Shown one piece after another: positions 1-7,435 of a stretch of 28,343 bases of DNA. A program made the translations under genes and the position numbers. Numbering within the stretch: position 1 is the stretch's first letter; every line of letters begins with the position of its first letter. The DNA comes from Clostridia bacterium (GTDB lineage: Bacteria > Bacillota_A > Clostridia > Christensenellales > Aristaeellaceae). The notes under the pieces are model-generated. The model was not told the origin of the DNA and did no database searches. It worked only from the letters and a program-made list of their open reading frames with translations. The stretch covers positions 1 through 28,343 of the forward strand of contig CAAEDZ010000034.1 in the NCBI GenBank assembly GCA_900754775.1, given 5' to 3'.

Positions 1-238
1 GCACCGTGCCGTCCGCCGGGGCGTAGACGCCGGTGAGGGCCACCGTGGCCACCACGTCGCCTGCCTCGACCCGGTCGCCCGCGCGCACGAACACTTCCTC
101 GACGCTGCCGCCGATGTTCGCCGTCACCGCCGCCGCCTCGCGCGCGGTCACCGTGCCGCTCAGGGCGATCTCCGCCCGCGCCGCGCCCGTCAGGCAGAGG
201 GCGCAGAGGCAGAGGGAGAGCCATTTTTTACTGCGCAT
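1..238 (-). CDS. HlyD/MacA-like efflux adaptor (second of a tandem pair), cut by the window start
   Basis: Only the first 79 codons are present. The protein opens with a Sec signal peptide of about 22 residues ending in ARA, with no lipobox cysteine at the cleavage site. The mature part starts with the beta-rich, biotinyl-lipoyl-like segment of periplasmic adaptor (membrane fusion) proteins: LSGTV, then SVEEVFVRAGDRVEAGDVVA, then a turn to APADGTV. Such proteins link a MacB-type ABC permease or another pump to an outer component. The ATG lies inside the end of the upstream adaptor gene (11-base overlap, ATGCGCAGTAA), so the two are probably translationally coupled. The pump ATPase and permease are probably just outside the window; this is inferred from usual gene order and not seen. 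Family is fairly sure, substrate unknown. Confidence 0.75.
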   Translation of the reverse strand, partial: MRSKKWLSLCLCALCLTGAARAEIALSGTVTAREAAAVTANIGGSVEEVFVRAGDRVEAGDVVATVALTGVYAPADGTV

Positions 239-1349
239 CGTCCGTTCCTCCTTCCAGATCGCCGCTTTCCGTCGCAGGCGGCGCGTCGCTTTGTCCGCCG
301 AAGGACGGCATGCCCGACGAAGGCTCGAAGCCCTCCGGCATCTCCATACCCTCCGGCAACTCCATGCCCTCCGGCAACTCCATGCCCTCGGGAAGCTCCA
401 TGCCGCCGCCGAAGCTGCCGCCCATGCCGCCCGTGCGGTCGTTGACCACGGTCTTTTCCCCGAACAGCGCCTTGTAGATGTTTTGCAGCGACAGGCGGCT
501 CTCGACGCTCTGCGTGCCCGTCTGCACGTAGACGGTGTCGCCCGCCGCCACGCCGGAGACGATCTCCACATACATGCCGTCGCTCAGGCCGGTCTCCACT
601 GCCACCTGTTCATAGCCGCCCGCGCCGTCGTCCACGAATACGCAGGGCGCGCCCTCTTCGTCGAAGGTGAGCGCCGCCATGGGCAGCATGTTCACGCCCG
701 AGACGCTCTCGCGGGGGATGGTCACGGTGGCCTGCATGCCGGGCAATACGTCCTCCGGCGCGTCGATGTCGGCCGTCACCGTGTAGCTCGCCACCGCGCC
801 CGAGGAGGCGGAGACGCGGTCCACATGGTCGATCTCCGTCTCGAAGGTCAGCCCCAGCGAGACCACCGTCACCGAGCATTGCTGCCCGGCCTCGACGGTG
901 CGCACATCGTATTCGTCCACGCTGGTGGCCACGCGCAGGTCGCTCAAATCGGCGATGGTGACAAGCGCCATCTGCGGCCAGACCGCGTCGCCCCTTGCCA
1001 CGTTGAGCGTCGTCACCGTGCCGTCGATGGTGGCGGTGAAGGTCTCGCCGTTGGCAAGACGCAGAAGTTCGTCTCCGGCGGAGACCGTCTGATCGGCCTC
1101 CACGTAGACCTCCTGCACGGTGGTGCGCTCCGAGGCGGAGAACGATTCCGAATCCACCAGCTCGATCGTGCCGCTCAAACTCATCGAAGTTTCGATGTCG
1201 CCCACTTCCACGGTGTACTGCGCGTACACCGGCGTCGTTTCGGCCATCACCAGAGGCCGCAGCGCGTCCCATCCCACCGCGCAGACGACCGCCAGCGCCA
1301 ACAGCGCCGCCAGGCGGACGAGCCATTTTTTTCCTTTTCTCTTTGCCAT
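228..1349 (-). CDS. HlyD/MacA-like efflux adaptor, membrane anchored, with MELPEG repeats
   Basis: A 373-residue membrane fusion protein. The start is the ATG at 1349, which has AGGAGG six bases upstream; an in-frame ATG ten codons earlier lacks a ribosome binding site. Residues about 10-32 form one transmembrane anchor after a lysine-rich start. A lipoyl-like hairpin follows (VYVEADQTVSAGDELLRL, then FTATIDGTVTTLNVARGD), then a beta-barrel (about 115-215, including VLPGMQATVTIP) and a membrane-proximal domain ending near residue 285. The tail is low complexity: about four MELPEG-like hexapeptides (about 317-340), then Gly/Ser/Pro and acidic residues. It is divergent from an OmpR-type two-component system that probably regulates it, with a half-site array at 1387-1424. 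It overlaps a second adaptor gene. Role inferred: adaptor for a MacB-type exporter of unknown substrate. Confidence 0.85.
   Translation of the reverse strand: MAKRKGKKWLVRLAALLALAVVCAVGWDALRPLVMAETTPVYAQYTVEVGDIETSMSLSGTIELVDSESFSASERTTVQEVYVEADQTVSAGDELLRLANGETFTATIDGTVTTLNVARGDAVWPQMALVTIADLSDLRVATSVDEYDVRTVEAGQQCSVTVVSLGLTFETEIDHVDRVSASSGAVASYTVTADIDAPEDVLPGMQATVTIPRESVSGVNMLPMAALTFDEEGAPCVFVDDGAGGYEQVAVETGLSDGMYVEIVSGVAAGDTVYVQTGTQSVESRLSLQNIYKALFGEKTVVNDRTGGMGGSFGGGMELPEGMELPEGMELPEGMEMPEGFEPSSGMPSFGGQSDAPPATESGDLEGGTDDAQ
330..401 (-). repeat. Four in-frame 18-bp tandem repeats encoding MELPEG
   Basis: Four consecutive 18-bp units near the 3' end of the adaptor gene encode MELPEG three times and MEMPEG once. 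The two central DNA units are identical and the outer two differ by a few bases. Unit length is a multiple of three, so gain or loss of a unit would change only the length of the Met/Glu/Pro tail. Confidence 0.9.
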
Positions 1350-1386
1350 ATCGCGCCTCCTATGGCCTATTTTTAACACGCCAAGC

Positions 1387-1424
1387 TAAAGCGAGGCTAA
1401 AGGAAGCCATGAACGAAGCGTGAA
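1387..1424 (-). promoter_or_regulatory. Putative OmpR-type regulator binding array upstream of the adaptor operon
   Basis: Read on the minus strand, TTCA occurs at 1424-1421 and 1413-1410, and TTTA at 1401-1398 and 1390-1387. The steps are 11, 12 and 11 bases, as expected for tandem OmpR/PhoB-type dimers. The last half-site sits about 11 bases before an A/T-rich -10-like stretch (about 1375-1369), so it covers the -35 position, typical of activation. A near-identical array lies at 17099-17135 before the NEW3/ABC-2 operon. Binding by the adjacent response regulator is inferred. Confidence 0.6.
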
Positions 1425-1462
1425 CATTGGTTTCGTTTACAGGAATTTGACCTTTTAGGCAC

Positions 1463-1490
1463 GTTCAAGGTCGAAGGTGTAGTCTATAAT
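1463..1490 (+). promoter_or_regulatory. Candidate sigma-70 type promoter of the two-component operon
   Basis: A perfect TATAAT lies at 1485-1490. The best -35 at normal spacing is GTTCAA at 1463-1468 (16-base spacer), a weak match. Transcription would start about 15 bases before the ATG at 1513, leaving a short leader that still holds the GGAGGG ribosome binding site at 1501-1506. Confidence 0.6.
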
Positions 1491-1512
1491 GGAAGCGAAC
1501 GGAGGGATAACC

Positions 1513-2187
1513 ATGCGGCTTTTGATCGCCGAAGATGAACGGGAACTGGCCAAGGCGCTGAAGACCATTTTTGAAAAGCACAATTACAGCGTCGATACCG
1601 TCTTTGACGGGCAGGCGGCGCTGGACTACGCCCTGACGGGCAACTACGACGGCGCGGTGCTGGACGTGATGATGCCCGTTCTCGACGGCTTCAGCGTGGT
1701 GCGCCGTCTGCGCGCGCGGGGCGTAAGCACGCCGGTGCTGCTTTTGACGGCGCGCTCGGAGGTGCCCGACCGCGTGGAGGGGCTGGACGCCGGCGCGGAC
1801 GATTACCTGCCCAAGCCCTTCGCCATGGCGGAACTGCTGGCGCGCGTGCGGGCGCTGGTGCGCAGGCGCGAGCGGCTGGTGCCGGAGGTCATCTCCTTTG
1901 AGGGGCTGTCGCTGGACATCTCCGCGTACACGCTTTTTTGCGGCGGGCGCAGCGCGCGGCTGGGCAACCGCGAATTTCAAATGATGGAAATGCTGATGGA
2001 GACGCCGCGCCGCATCATCTCCACCACGCAGTTCATGGAGCGCGTCTGGGGCTGGGACGCGGAGGTGGACGTGAGCATCGTCTGGGTCTACGTTTCCAAC
2101 CTGCGCAAAAAGCTCGCCCAGCTGGGCGCGAATGTGGAGATACGCGCCACGCGGGGCGTGGGCTATTCCCTGGAGGCGAAGGCATGA
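1513..2187 (+). CDS. OmpR/PhoB-family response regulator
   Basis: A 224-residue transcription factor with an N-terminal receiver and a C-terminal winged helix. The acidic pocket (AEDE, residues 6-9), phospho-acceptor Asp51 (VLDVMMP) and the conserved lysine in LPKPF (about 101) are all visible. The C-terminal half has the family pattern, including LGNREFQMMEML, VDVSIVWVYVSNLRKKL and RATRGVGYSLE. The ATG at 1513 is chosen because GGAGG lies seven bases upstream; an in-frame ATG at 1489 has no ribosome binding site and falls in the -10 box. It overlaps the kinase gene by four bases (ATGA), so the pair is coupled. The half-site array in the divergent intergenic region, repeated upstream of 17200, makes both operons likely targets. 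Confidence 0.95.
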   Translation: MRLLIAEDERELAKALKTIFEKHNYSVDTVFDGQAALDYALTGNYDGAVLDVMMPVLDGFSVVRRLRARGVSTPVLLLTARSEVPDRVEGLDAGADDYLPKPFAMAELLARVRALVRRRERLVPEVISFEGLSLDISAYTLFCGGRSARLGNREFQMMEMLMETPRRIISTTQFMERVWGWDAEVDVSIVWVYVSNLRKKLAQLGANVEIRATRGVGYSLEAKA

Positions 2188-3425
2188 TCCGGCGGCTGCG
2201 AAAAAAGTTCGTGCTTTTGTGCATGGGCGTGGTGGTGGCGGTGATGGTGGCGGTGGTAGCGCTGATGAACGGTTTCTTCATCGTCCGCGCCAACGCCACG
2301 CTCGACGGCATGCTCGCCTTTCTCGTCGACAACGGCGGGGATTTCCCCGACATGGACGGCGGGGAAGTGCCCCGCATCCCGCGCGGCCCGCGCCAGACGG
2401 ACTGGGGCGGCATGGACATCGCCTCCCCGGAAGCGCCGTTCATCACCCGCCACTTCTCCGTGCTGTTGAGCGCGGAGGGCGAGGCGCTTTCCGTCAACAC
2501 CGAGTCCATTGCCGCCGTCTCCGGCGAGGAGGCCATGCTTTACGCGCGGCGGGCGCTGGACAGGGCCGGCAGCGGCTATCTGGACATCTACCGCTACCGC
2601 GTCGCCGCGACGGACGAGGGGACGCTGGTCGTGTTCCTCGACGCCGGCACGCAATTGGCCACGGCGCGGCAGTTCCTCGTCATCTCCGGCGCGGTGGCGC
2701 TGGGGGTGTGCCTGGCGGTGCTTTTGCTGGCGCTGCTGTTCTCCGGCCGCGCCGTGCGCCCCATCGCCCAGAGCGTGGAAAAGCAGCGCCAGTTCATCAC
2801 CGACGCCGGGCATGAACTGAAAACGCCGCTGACCATCATCTCCGCCAACTGCGAGGTGCTGGAGATGGAGATGGAGAAAAACGAGTGGCTGACGGGCATC
2901 GAAAAGCAGGTCGCGCGCCTGCGCAAACTGGTCAACGATCTGGTGGCGCTCTCGCGGCTGGACGAGGGCCGTTCCATGGGCGAGGAGGCGCGCTTTTCCC
3001 TCAGCGACGCCGTCTGCGACACGGCGCTGGCCTTTTCCGCCGCCGCCGAACACGCCGGCAAGCGCCTGCGGGTGGAGGCGGAGCCGGGCGTGTTCGTCAC
3101 CGGCGACGAGGCCGCCCTGCGCCAGCTCACCGCCATCCTCGTGGACAACGCCGTGAAATACGCCGACGCGGGCGGCGCGGTGTCCGTCTGTCTGCGCGGC
3201 GGAAGACATCCCGTTTTGACAGTGGAAAACGACTGCCGGAGCGTGGACGAGATGCCCCTTTCGCGCCTTTTCGACCGCTTTTACCGCTTCGACCCCGCCC
3301 GCACCGGCGACGGCAGCCACGGCCTTGGCCTTTCCATCGCCCGCTCCATCGCCGAAGCCCACCGCGCCGCCCTGCGCGCCGAAAAGGCGGGCGAGGGGCG
3401 GATACGCATGCGCGTGCGGCTGTGA
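2184..3425 (+). CDS. Membrane sensor histidine kinase (HisKA/HATPase_c)
   Basis: A 413-residue sensor kinase, partner of the response regulator it overlaps. Transmembrane helices lie at about residues 9-34 and 163-190, enclosing an extracytoplasmic domain of roughly 130 residues rich in Pro, Gly and acidic residues near its start. The H-box GHELKTPLTIIS carries phospho-acceptor His210. The N-box (ILVDNAVKYAD) and G-box (GSHGLGLSIA) are intact. Only about 20 residues separate the second helix from the H-box, so there is no full HAMP domain; short-linker kinases of this kind are common in Bacillota. The sensed signal is unknown. The divergent MacA-like adaptors suggest an envelope or antimicrobial signal, but that is inference. 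The strong terminator at 3482-3506 ends this transcript. Confidence 0.93.
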   Translation: MIRRLRKKFVLLCMGVVVAVMVAVVALMNGFFIVRANATLDGMLAFLVDNGGDFPDMDGGEVPRIPRGPRQTDWGGMDIASPEAPFITRHFSVLLSAEGEALSVNTESIAAVSGEEAMLYARRALDRAGSGYLDIYRYRVAATDEGTLVVFLDAGTQLATARQFLVISGAVALGVCLAVLLLALLFSGRAVRPIAQSVEKQRQFITDAGHELKTPLTIISANCEVLEMEMEKNEWLTGIEKQVARLRKLVNDLVALSRLDEGRSMGEEARFSLSDAVCDTALAFSAAAEHAGKRLRVEAEPGVFVTGDEAALRQLTAILVDNAVKYADAGGAVSVCLRGGRHPVLTVENDCRSVDEMPLSRLFDRFYRFDPARTGDGSHGLGLSIARSIAEAHRAALRAEKAGEGRIRMRVRL

Positions 3426-3481
3426 GCGGGGCATACCGCTTGAAAGCGGGGCCTTGCGCCCGCTGGACCCCGCCTTGAAAG

Positions 3482-3506
3482 GCCAGCCTTTTCGGCTGGC
3501 TTTTTT
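3482..3506 (+). terminator. Rho-independent terminator after the two-component operon
   Basis: A seven-base-pair stem (GCCAGCC 3482-3488 with GGCTGGC 3494-3500) with a five-base loop is followed directly by six T residues (3501-3506). It lies 57 bases after the kinase stop codon. Confidence 0.9.
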
Positions 3507-3576
3507 GCGCGCCGAATAAGTACGCAGTTTGGGCAGTTTTGCTATATCTTATCGCAAAAATATATCCATTTGCCGC

Positions 3577-3594
3577 TGAATATGTCGATATTCA
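3577..3594. promoter_or_regulatory. Operator-like inverted repeat upstream of the sugar operon
   Basis: TGAATAT (3577-3583) and ATATTCA (3588-3594) form a perfect inverted repeat around GTCG. It lies about 57 bases upstream of the -10 box and abuts the direct repeat at 3594-3628. It could be an operator for a second regulator. There is no T-run, so it is not a terminator. The binding protein is unknown. Confidence 0.4.
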
Positions 3595-3628
3595 AAAGGA
3601 TACCTGATAAAATAAAAGGATTTTTGAT
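3594..3628 (+). promoter_or_regulatory. Putative AraC-type activator site: direct repeat with 20-bp period
   Basis: The motif AAAAGGATnnnTGAT occurs at 3594-3608 and again at 3614-3628, exactly 20 bases apart with 12 of 12 defined positions identical. The second copy ends at the -35 position of the promoter whose -10 is at 3651-3656. AraC-family activators typically bind two direct half-sites about two helical turns apart, next to a weak -35. The operon encodes such a regulator at 8441, so autoregulation of the transport/hydrolase operon is the natural inference. Confidence 0.6.
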
Positions 3629-3650
3629 GTTTTTGTTCGGGTCGGGTTGT

Positions 3651-3656
3651 TATAAT
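3651..3656 (+). promoter_or_regulatory. -10 box of the sugar operon promoter
   Basis: A perfect TATAAT lies 29 bases before the preferred ATG at 3686. The hexamer at normal -35 spacing (about 3628-3633, TGTTTT) is poor, which fits an activator-dependent promoter fed by the direct repeat just upstream. Confidence 0.65.
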
Positions 3657-3685
3657 GGGAGCATCAACAAGCGAGGGAAATGCGT

Positions 3686-5194
3686 ATGAATCACAATGCT
3701 GGAGAAGTTCTGTTGAGGGTCGAACACATCGACAAGAGTTTTGGCAGCACCCACGCGCTCAAGGACATTTCTTTTGACATCCTGCCGGGAGAGATCTGCG
3801 GCCTGATCGGCGAGAACGGCTCGGGCAAATCGACCGTTTCCTCGATCATCTCCGGCCTGCTCAAGGCGGACAAGGGGCAGATGCAGTTCCTCGGCAAGCC
3901 CTACGCCCCGCAGACGGTCATTGAGGCCAACAAGCTGGGCGTGTGCATGATCGTGCAGGAACAAAGCACGGTCGATACCGTCACCGTGGCGGCCAACATC
4001 TTTCTGGGCGAGGAGGACACCTTCACCCGCTTTGGCCTGGTGGACAACCGCCGCATGAACCAGGAGGCGCAAAAGGCGCTGGACGCCATCGGCGCCACGC
4101 ACATCCGCCCCGGCGAACTGACGAAGCATTTGAGCTTTGAGGACCGCAAGATGGTGGAATTGGCGCGCGCATTTTACCGCAAGCCGAAGCTCATCATCGT
4201 CGATGAGACGACCACGGCGCTGTCCAAGACGGGCCGCGACGTACTCTACCGCCTCATCGAGCGCCACCGCGACGAGGGCGGCTCGGTCATCTTCATTTCG
4301 CACGAACTCAAAGAGGTCATGGACAAGTGCGACCGCATCACCGTGCTGCGCGACGGCGAACTGACGGCGGTGCTTCCCCGCGAGGAGTTCACCGAACACA
4401 CCATCCGCAACCTGATGGTAGGCCGCGAGATTGACGACACCTACTACCGCACCGACCGCGAGCGCCAGTACGGCGAAGAAGTGGTCCTGCGGGCGGAAAA
4501 CCTGCGCAGCGACACGGTGAAGGGCGTTTCCCTTGCGCTGCACAGGGGAGAGATCCTCGGCGTGGGCGGCCTGACCGACTGCGGCATGCACGAACTGGGC
4601 AAGCTGCTCTTCGGCGCGCTCAAGCCGGACGGCGGCGAGGTGCTGTTCAAGGAAAAGACGCGCGTGACCGATCCGACGATGGCCATCCGCGCGCACATCG
4701 GCTACATGTCCAAAAACCGCGACATCGAGGCGCTGATGACCAACGCCACCATCAGCGACAACATCTGCCTGACGGCTTTCCCGCTGCTGGAAAAGTTCCG
4801 TTTCATCTCTAACCGCAAGGAAAAGCGCTTTGCCAACCAGTGGGCCGACGAGATGAACGTGAAGCGTTCCTCCATCGGCGACACCATCCGCAGCCTCAGC
4901 GGCGGCAACAAACAGAAGGTCATCTTCGCCAAATGGTTGTCCAACGGCACGGAGGTGTTCATCATGGACTGCCCGACGCGCGGCATCGACATCGGCGTCA
5001 AGGCGGCCATCTACCAGATCATGGAGCGCCTCAAGGCGGAGAACAAGTCCATTTTGATGATCTCGGAGGAATTGCCGGAACTGCTGGGCATGTGCGACCG
5101 CGTACTCATCCTCAAGGACGGCCGCGTCAACGGCGAGTTCCTCCGCGACAGCGAGGCGTTCTCCGAGCAGGACCTGATCCGGGCGATGATCTGA
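3686..5194 (+). CDS. CUT2-type sugar ABC importer, two-domain ATPase (RbsA/MglA-like)
   Basis: A 502-residue protein with two fused ABC domains that powers the permeases encoded downstream. The ATG at 3686 is chosen because GAGGG (3673-3677) is eight bases upstream; the ATG at 3680 is only two bases from it. Domain 1 has Walker A GENGSGKST (42-50) and Walker B ending in Asp173-Glu174, but a degraded signature (HLSFEDRKM). Domain 2 has an intact signature LSGGNKQ (404-410) but a P-loop without the GKST core, and Walker B reads MDCPTRGID with Cys429 where the catalytic Glu would be. By family logic, domain 1 Walker motifs plus the domain 2 signature form the one active site. It is the first gene of a seven-gene operon ending in a GH78 rhamnosidase, so rhamnose or a rhamnoside is the likely cargo (inference). 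Confidence 0.93.
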   Translation: MNHNAGEVLLRVEHIDKSFGSTHALKDISFDILPGEICGLIGENGSGKSTVSSIISGLLKADKGQMQFLGKPYAPQTVIEANKLGVCMIVQEQSTVDTVTVAANIFLGEEDTFTRFGLVDNRRMNQEAQKALDAIGATHIRPGELTKHLSFEDRKMVELARAFYRKPKLIIVDETTTALSKTGRDVLYRLIERHRDEGGSVIFISHELKEVMDKCDRITVLRDGELTAVLPREEFTEHTIRNLMVGREIDDTYYRTDRERQYGEEVVLRAENLRSDTVKGVSLALHRGEILGVGGLTDCGMHELGKLLFGALKPDGGEVLFKEKTRVTDPTMAIRAHIGYMSKNRDIEALMTNATISDNICLTAFPLLEKFRFISNRKEKRFANQWADEMNVKRSSIGDTIRSLSGGNKQKVIFAKWLSNGTEVFIMDCPTRGIDIGVKAAIYQIMERLKAENKSILMISEELPELLGMCDRVLILKDGRVNGEFLRDSEAFSEQDLIRAMI

Positions 5195-5213
5195 CGAAAG
5201 GGGAAAGACGGGC

Positions 5214-6155
5214 ATGGAAAAGACAAACAAACGCTCTTTGCGATCGCTGACTTCCACGATCGTGCCGGTGGGCATACTGGTCATCATCGTCGTGTTCTTC
5301 CAGATCATCAGTTCCGGGCGCCTGCTGACGACGGGAAACATCCGCTCTATCTTCAACAACATGTTCTCCATCGCCATTGGCGCGGCGGGCGTCTCCTTCC
5401 TGATGGCGCAGGGCAATCTGGACTTCTCTCTGGGCGGCATCGCCGGTTTCGCCGCCGCCGTCTCGGGCTACGCGGCGCATGTCTCGCCGGTGTTGTCCGT
5501 GCTGGCGGGGCTGGTAGTGGGCGGTCTGTGCGGCCTGCTCAACGGCTTTGTCCACGCCAAATTGCACATCTCCGCCATCATCACCACGCTGTCGAGCGCC
5601 TACATCTTCCGCGGCATACAGTGCGTGCTGCTGGAGTTCAACGCCGTCAGCCTGCCGGCGAGCATGATGTCGCTGGAAAACCAGACGCTGAAGATCATCG
5701 TCATGGTGGGCGTGCTGCTCATCTGCGGCGTGGTGTACAACCACTACCGCTTCGGCAAGTTCTCCAAGGCCATCGGTTCGCGGCCGGAGGCGGCCGCCCA
5801 GTCCGGCGTGCGCGTGGACCGCATGCGCATCGCGGCCTTCGTGGTGGCGGGCGTGTGCGCAGGCATCGCGGGTTTCTTCTTTCTGGTGCGCGCCGCGTCG
5901 GTCTCGGCCAACACCGGCTCCAGCTTTGAGTTCAACGTGCTTCTGGCGCTGCTCATCGGCGGCATGCCCATCTCCGGCGGCTCGGGCACGAAGTACCGCG
6001 CCGTGGTGCTGGGCAGTCTCATCATGGCCGTGCTTTCCAACGGCATGACCCTCTGGCGCCTTTCCGCCACCGACCAACAGCTCATCCGCGGCGTGATCTT
6101 CCTTGTGGCGGTCACTTCCTCGTTCGACCGCAAGAACCTCGCCGTCATCAAATAA
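5214..6155 (+). CDS. CUT2-type sugar ABC importer, permease 1 (RbsC-like)
   Basis: A 313-residue, highly hydrophobic permease of the BPD_transp_2 (RbsC/AraH) family with about eight to ten membrane helices. Family landmarks are QGNLDFSLGGIAGFAAA in the first third and GGMPISGGSGTKYRAVVLG near the C-terminus. The start has AAAGGGG about ten bases upstream and lies 19 bases after the ATPase stop. A second, different permease is encoded at 7436, so the channel is probably a heterodimer, as in the LsrCD, YtfT-YjfF and rhizobial RhaPQ systems. Rhizobial rhamnose importers also have two permeases, which fits the rhamnosidase in this operon, but the exact substrate cannot be read from the sequence. 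Confidence 0.92.
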   Translation: MEKTNKRSLRSLTSTIVPVGILVIIVVFFQIISSGRLLTTGNIRSIFNNMFSIAIGAAGVSFLMAQGNLDFSLGGIAGFAAAVSGYAAHVSPVLSVLAGLVVGGLCGLLNGFVHAKLHISAIITTLSSAYIFRGIQCVLLEFNAVSLPASMMSLENQTLKIIVMVGVLLICGVVYNHYRFGKFSKAIGSRPEAAAQSGVRVDRMRIAAFVVAGVCAGIAGFFFLVRAASVSANTGSSFEFNVLLALLIGGMPISGGSGTKYRAVVLGSLIMAVLSNGMTLWRLSATDQQLIRGVIFLVAVTSSFDRKNLAVIK

Positions 6156-6165
6156 CCGGGAGAGT

Positions 6166-6242
6166 CCCGCGCGAGCGGGTCATCTCCGGGGCGCACTGAC
6201 GCGGCTCGACCGGCCGGAGAACCGCGCCGGGGCGCGCCCCGG
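6166..6242 (+). promoter_or_regulatory. Intercistronic stem-loops before the sugar-binding protein gene
   Basis: The 119-base gap between permease and binding protein holds three foldable elements: CCCGC/GCGGG (6166-6170 with 6175-6179), CTCCGG/CCGGAG (6185-6190 with 6214-6219) and the perfect 16-base palindrome CCGGGGCGCGCCCCGG (6227-6242). None has a T-run. Structures here often protect or segment mRNA so that binding protein is made in excess; the next gene also has the operon's best ribosome binding site. Confidence 0.5.
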
Positions 6243-6274
6243 AAATACAGAACGACATCAATAAGGAGGACACT

Positions 6275-7399
6275 ATGAAAAAGCTGCTCGTCATGTTGCT
6301 GGCCTTGGCTCTGTGCCTTGGCTCGGTCTCCGCGTTTGCCGAGGAAACGGAACTCAAGCCCTTCCTGCTGGGCATGCGCATGCCCACCACGATCGACCAG
6401 ATGCAGGAGCAGACCCAGTCCAACGTCACTCTGGTCGCCACCACCGCCAACGGTGAACTGATGGTGGAAAACGCCGCCCTCACGCCGGAAGGCAACATCG
6501 AATCCTATGAGAAGCTGATCGCGGCGGGCGTCAACGGCCTGATCGTCATCCCCGCTTCCGACTCCGTGCTGCCCCGCATCAGCCAGATGTGCGAAGAGGC
6601 GCAGATCCCGTGGGCCATCTACATGCGCAGCATTCTGGACGAGGACATCAAGGCGCAGATCGAAGCCTCGCCCTACTATCTGGGCAACACCTATGAGGAC
6701 GAGTATCTGGCCGGCTACACACTGACCAAGAAGATGGCCGAGGCGGGCTGCAAGAACATCATCCTCTTCTCCACCGCTCTGGGCGACACCACCGGCGGCC
6801 AGCGCGAGGCCGGCATGAACGCCGCCTGCGAGGAGTTCGGCATCAACGTCATCAGCGAGTTCCGCGCCGTGCCGCAGGCTTCCGATGCCGCGCAGGCCGT
6901 GGAGAGCGTTCTGACCACCCACCCCGAAGTCGACGGCATCTTCATCGCCGCCGGCACCCTCACCTACGGCATCCTGCCGGCCCTGACCACTCTGCTGGAC
7001 GAGTATGACCGCACGGACGTCAAGATCACCATGATCGACTTCCCCGAAGGCATGGAAGAGGCCTTTGAGACCGGCTACATGCTCTCCGCCTGCGGCGGCT
7101 TCAACGTCACCGACGCCATGTTCTGCGCTTCTCTGGTCGTGAACTACCTGCAGGGTACGCCCCTTTCCGAGGAACCTGTCTCCATCCGCGTGAACCAGAT
7201 GTATCTGGAAAGCGTCGAAGACGTGGAGAACTACTTCAAGTACTGCGAGAGCGGCGTGGCCACCTATACCGCCGAGGAACTCAACGAGTATTTCTTCAAG
7301 TTCGTCAACCCTGAGGTGACGGTCGAATCCCTCACCGAGCTGGCTGCGAATTACTCCCTCGACGACGTGGTTTCCCGCCATCAGGACATCGTCGAATAA
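6275..7399 (+). CDS. Sugar-binding protein of the CUT2 importer (Peripla_BP_4-like)
   Basis: A 374-residue extracytoplasmic binding protein that delivers substrate to the permeases on either side. The signal peptide (about 22 residues, ending SAFA before EE) is a plain Sec type: the only cysteine in it, Cys14, is not in a lipobox. The mature protein has the type I binding-protein pattern: two Rossmann-like lobes, with LIAAGVNGLIVIPASD in the first and HPEVDGIFIAAGTL followed by TMIDFPEGMEEAF in the second. AAGGAGG (6263-6269) five bases before ATG is a near-ideal ribosome binding site. It resembles ribose/galactose/rhamnose binders, but the ligand is not deducible. Lack of a lipid anchor is unusual for a single-membrane Gram-positive. 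Confidence 0.9.
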   Translation: MKKLLVMLLALALCLGSVSAFAEETELKPFLLGMRMPTTIDQMQEQTQSNVTLVATTANGELMVENAALTPEGNIESYEKLIAAGVNGLIVIPASDSVLPRISQMCEEAQIPWAIYMRSILDEDIKAQIEASPYYLGNTYEDEYLAGYTLTKKMAEAGCKNIILFSTALGDTTGGQREAGMNAACEEFGINVISEFRAVPQASDAAQAVESVLTTHPEVDGIFIAAGTLTYGILPALTTLLDEYDRTDVKITMIDFPEGMEEAFETGYMLSACGGFNVTDAMFCASLVVNYLQGTPLSEEPVSIRVNQMYLESVEDVENYFKYCESGVATYTAEELNEYFFKFVNPEVTVESLTELAANYSLDDVVSRHQDIVE

Positions 7400-7435
7400 G
7401 CAACGAACTTACCATTGACTGAAGGGGTGTTGACA

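Noticed and set aside
33..1376. A 447-codon open frame on the plus strand over the adaptor genes.
   Set aside because: Arg/His/Ala/Leu-rich without motifs; the minus strand encodes two adaptors with signal sequences and a ribosome binding site.
1447..1452. TTGACC as a -35 box for the response regulator gene.
   Set aside because: It is 32 bases from the TATAAT at 1485, too far for a normal promoter, and no other -10 box lies at a suitable distance.
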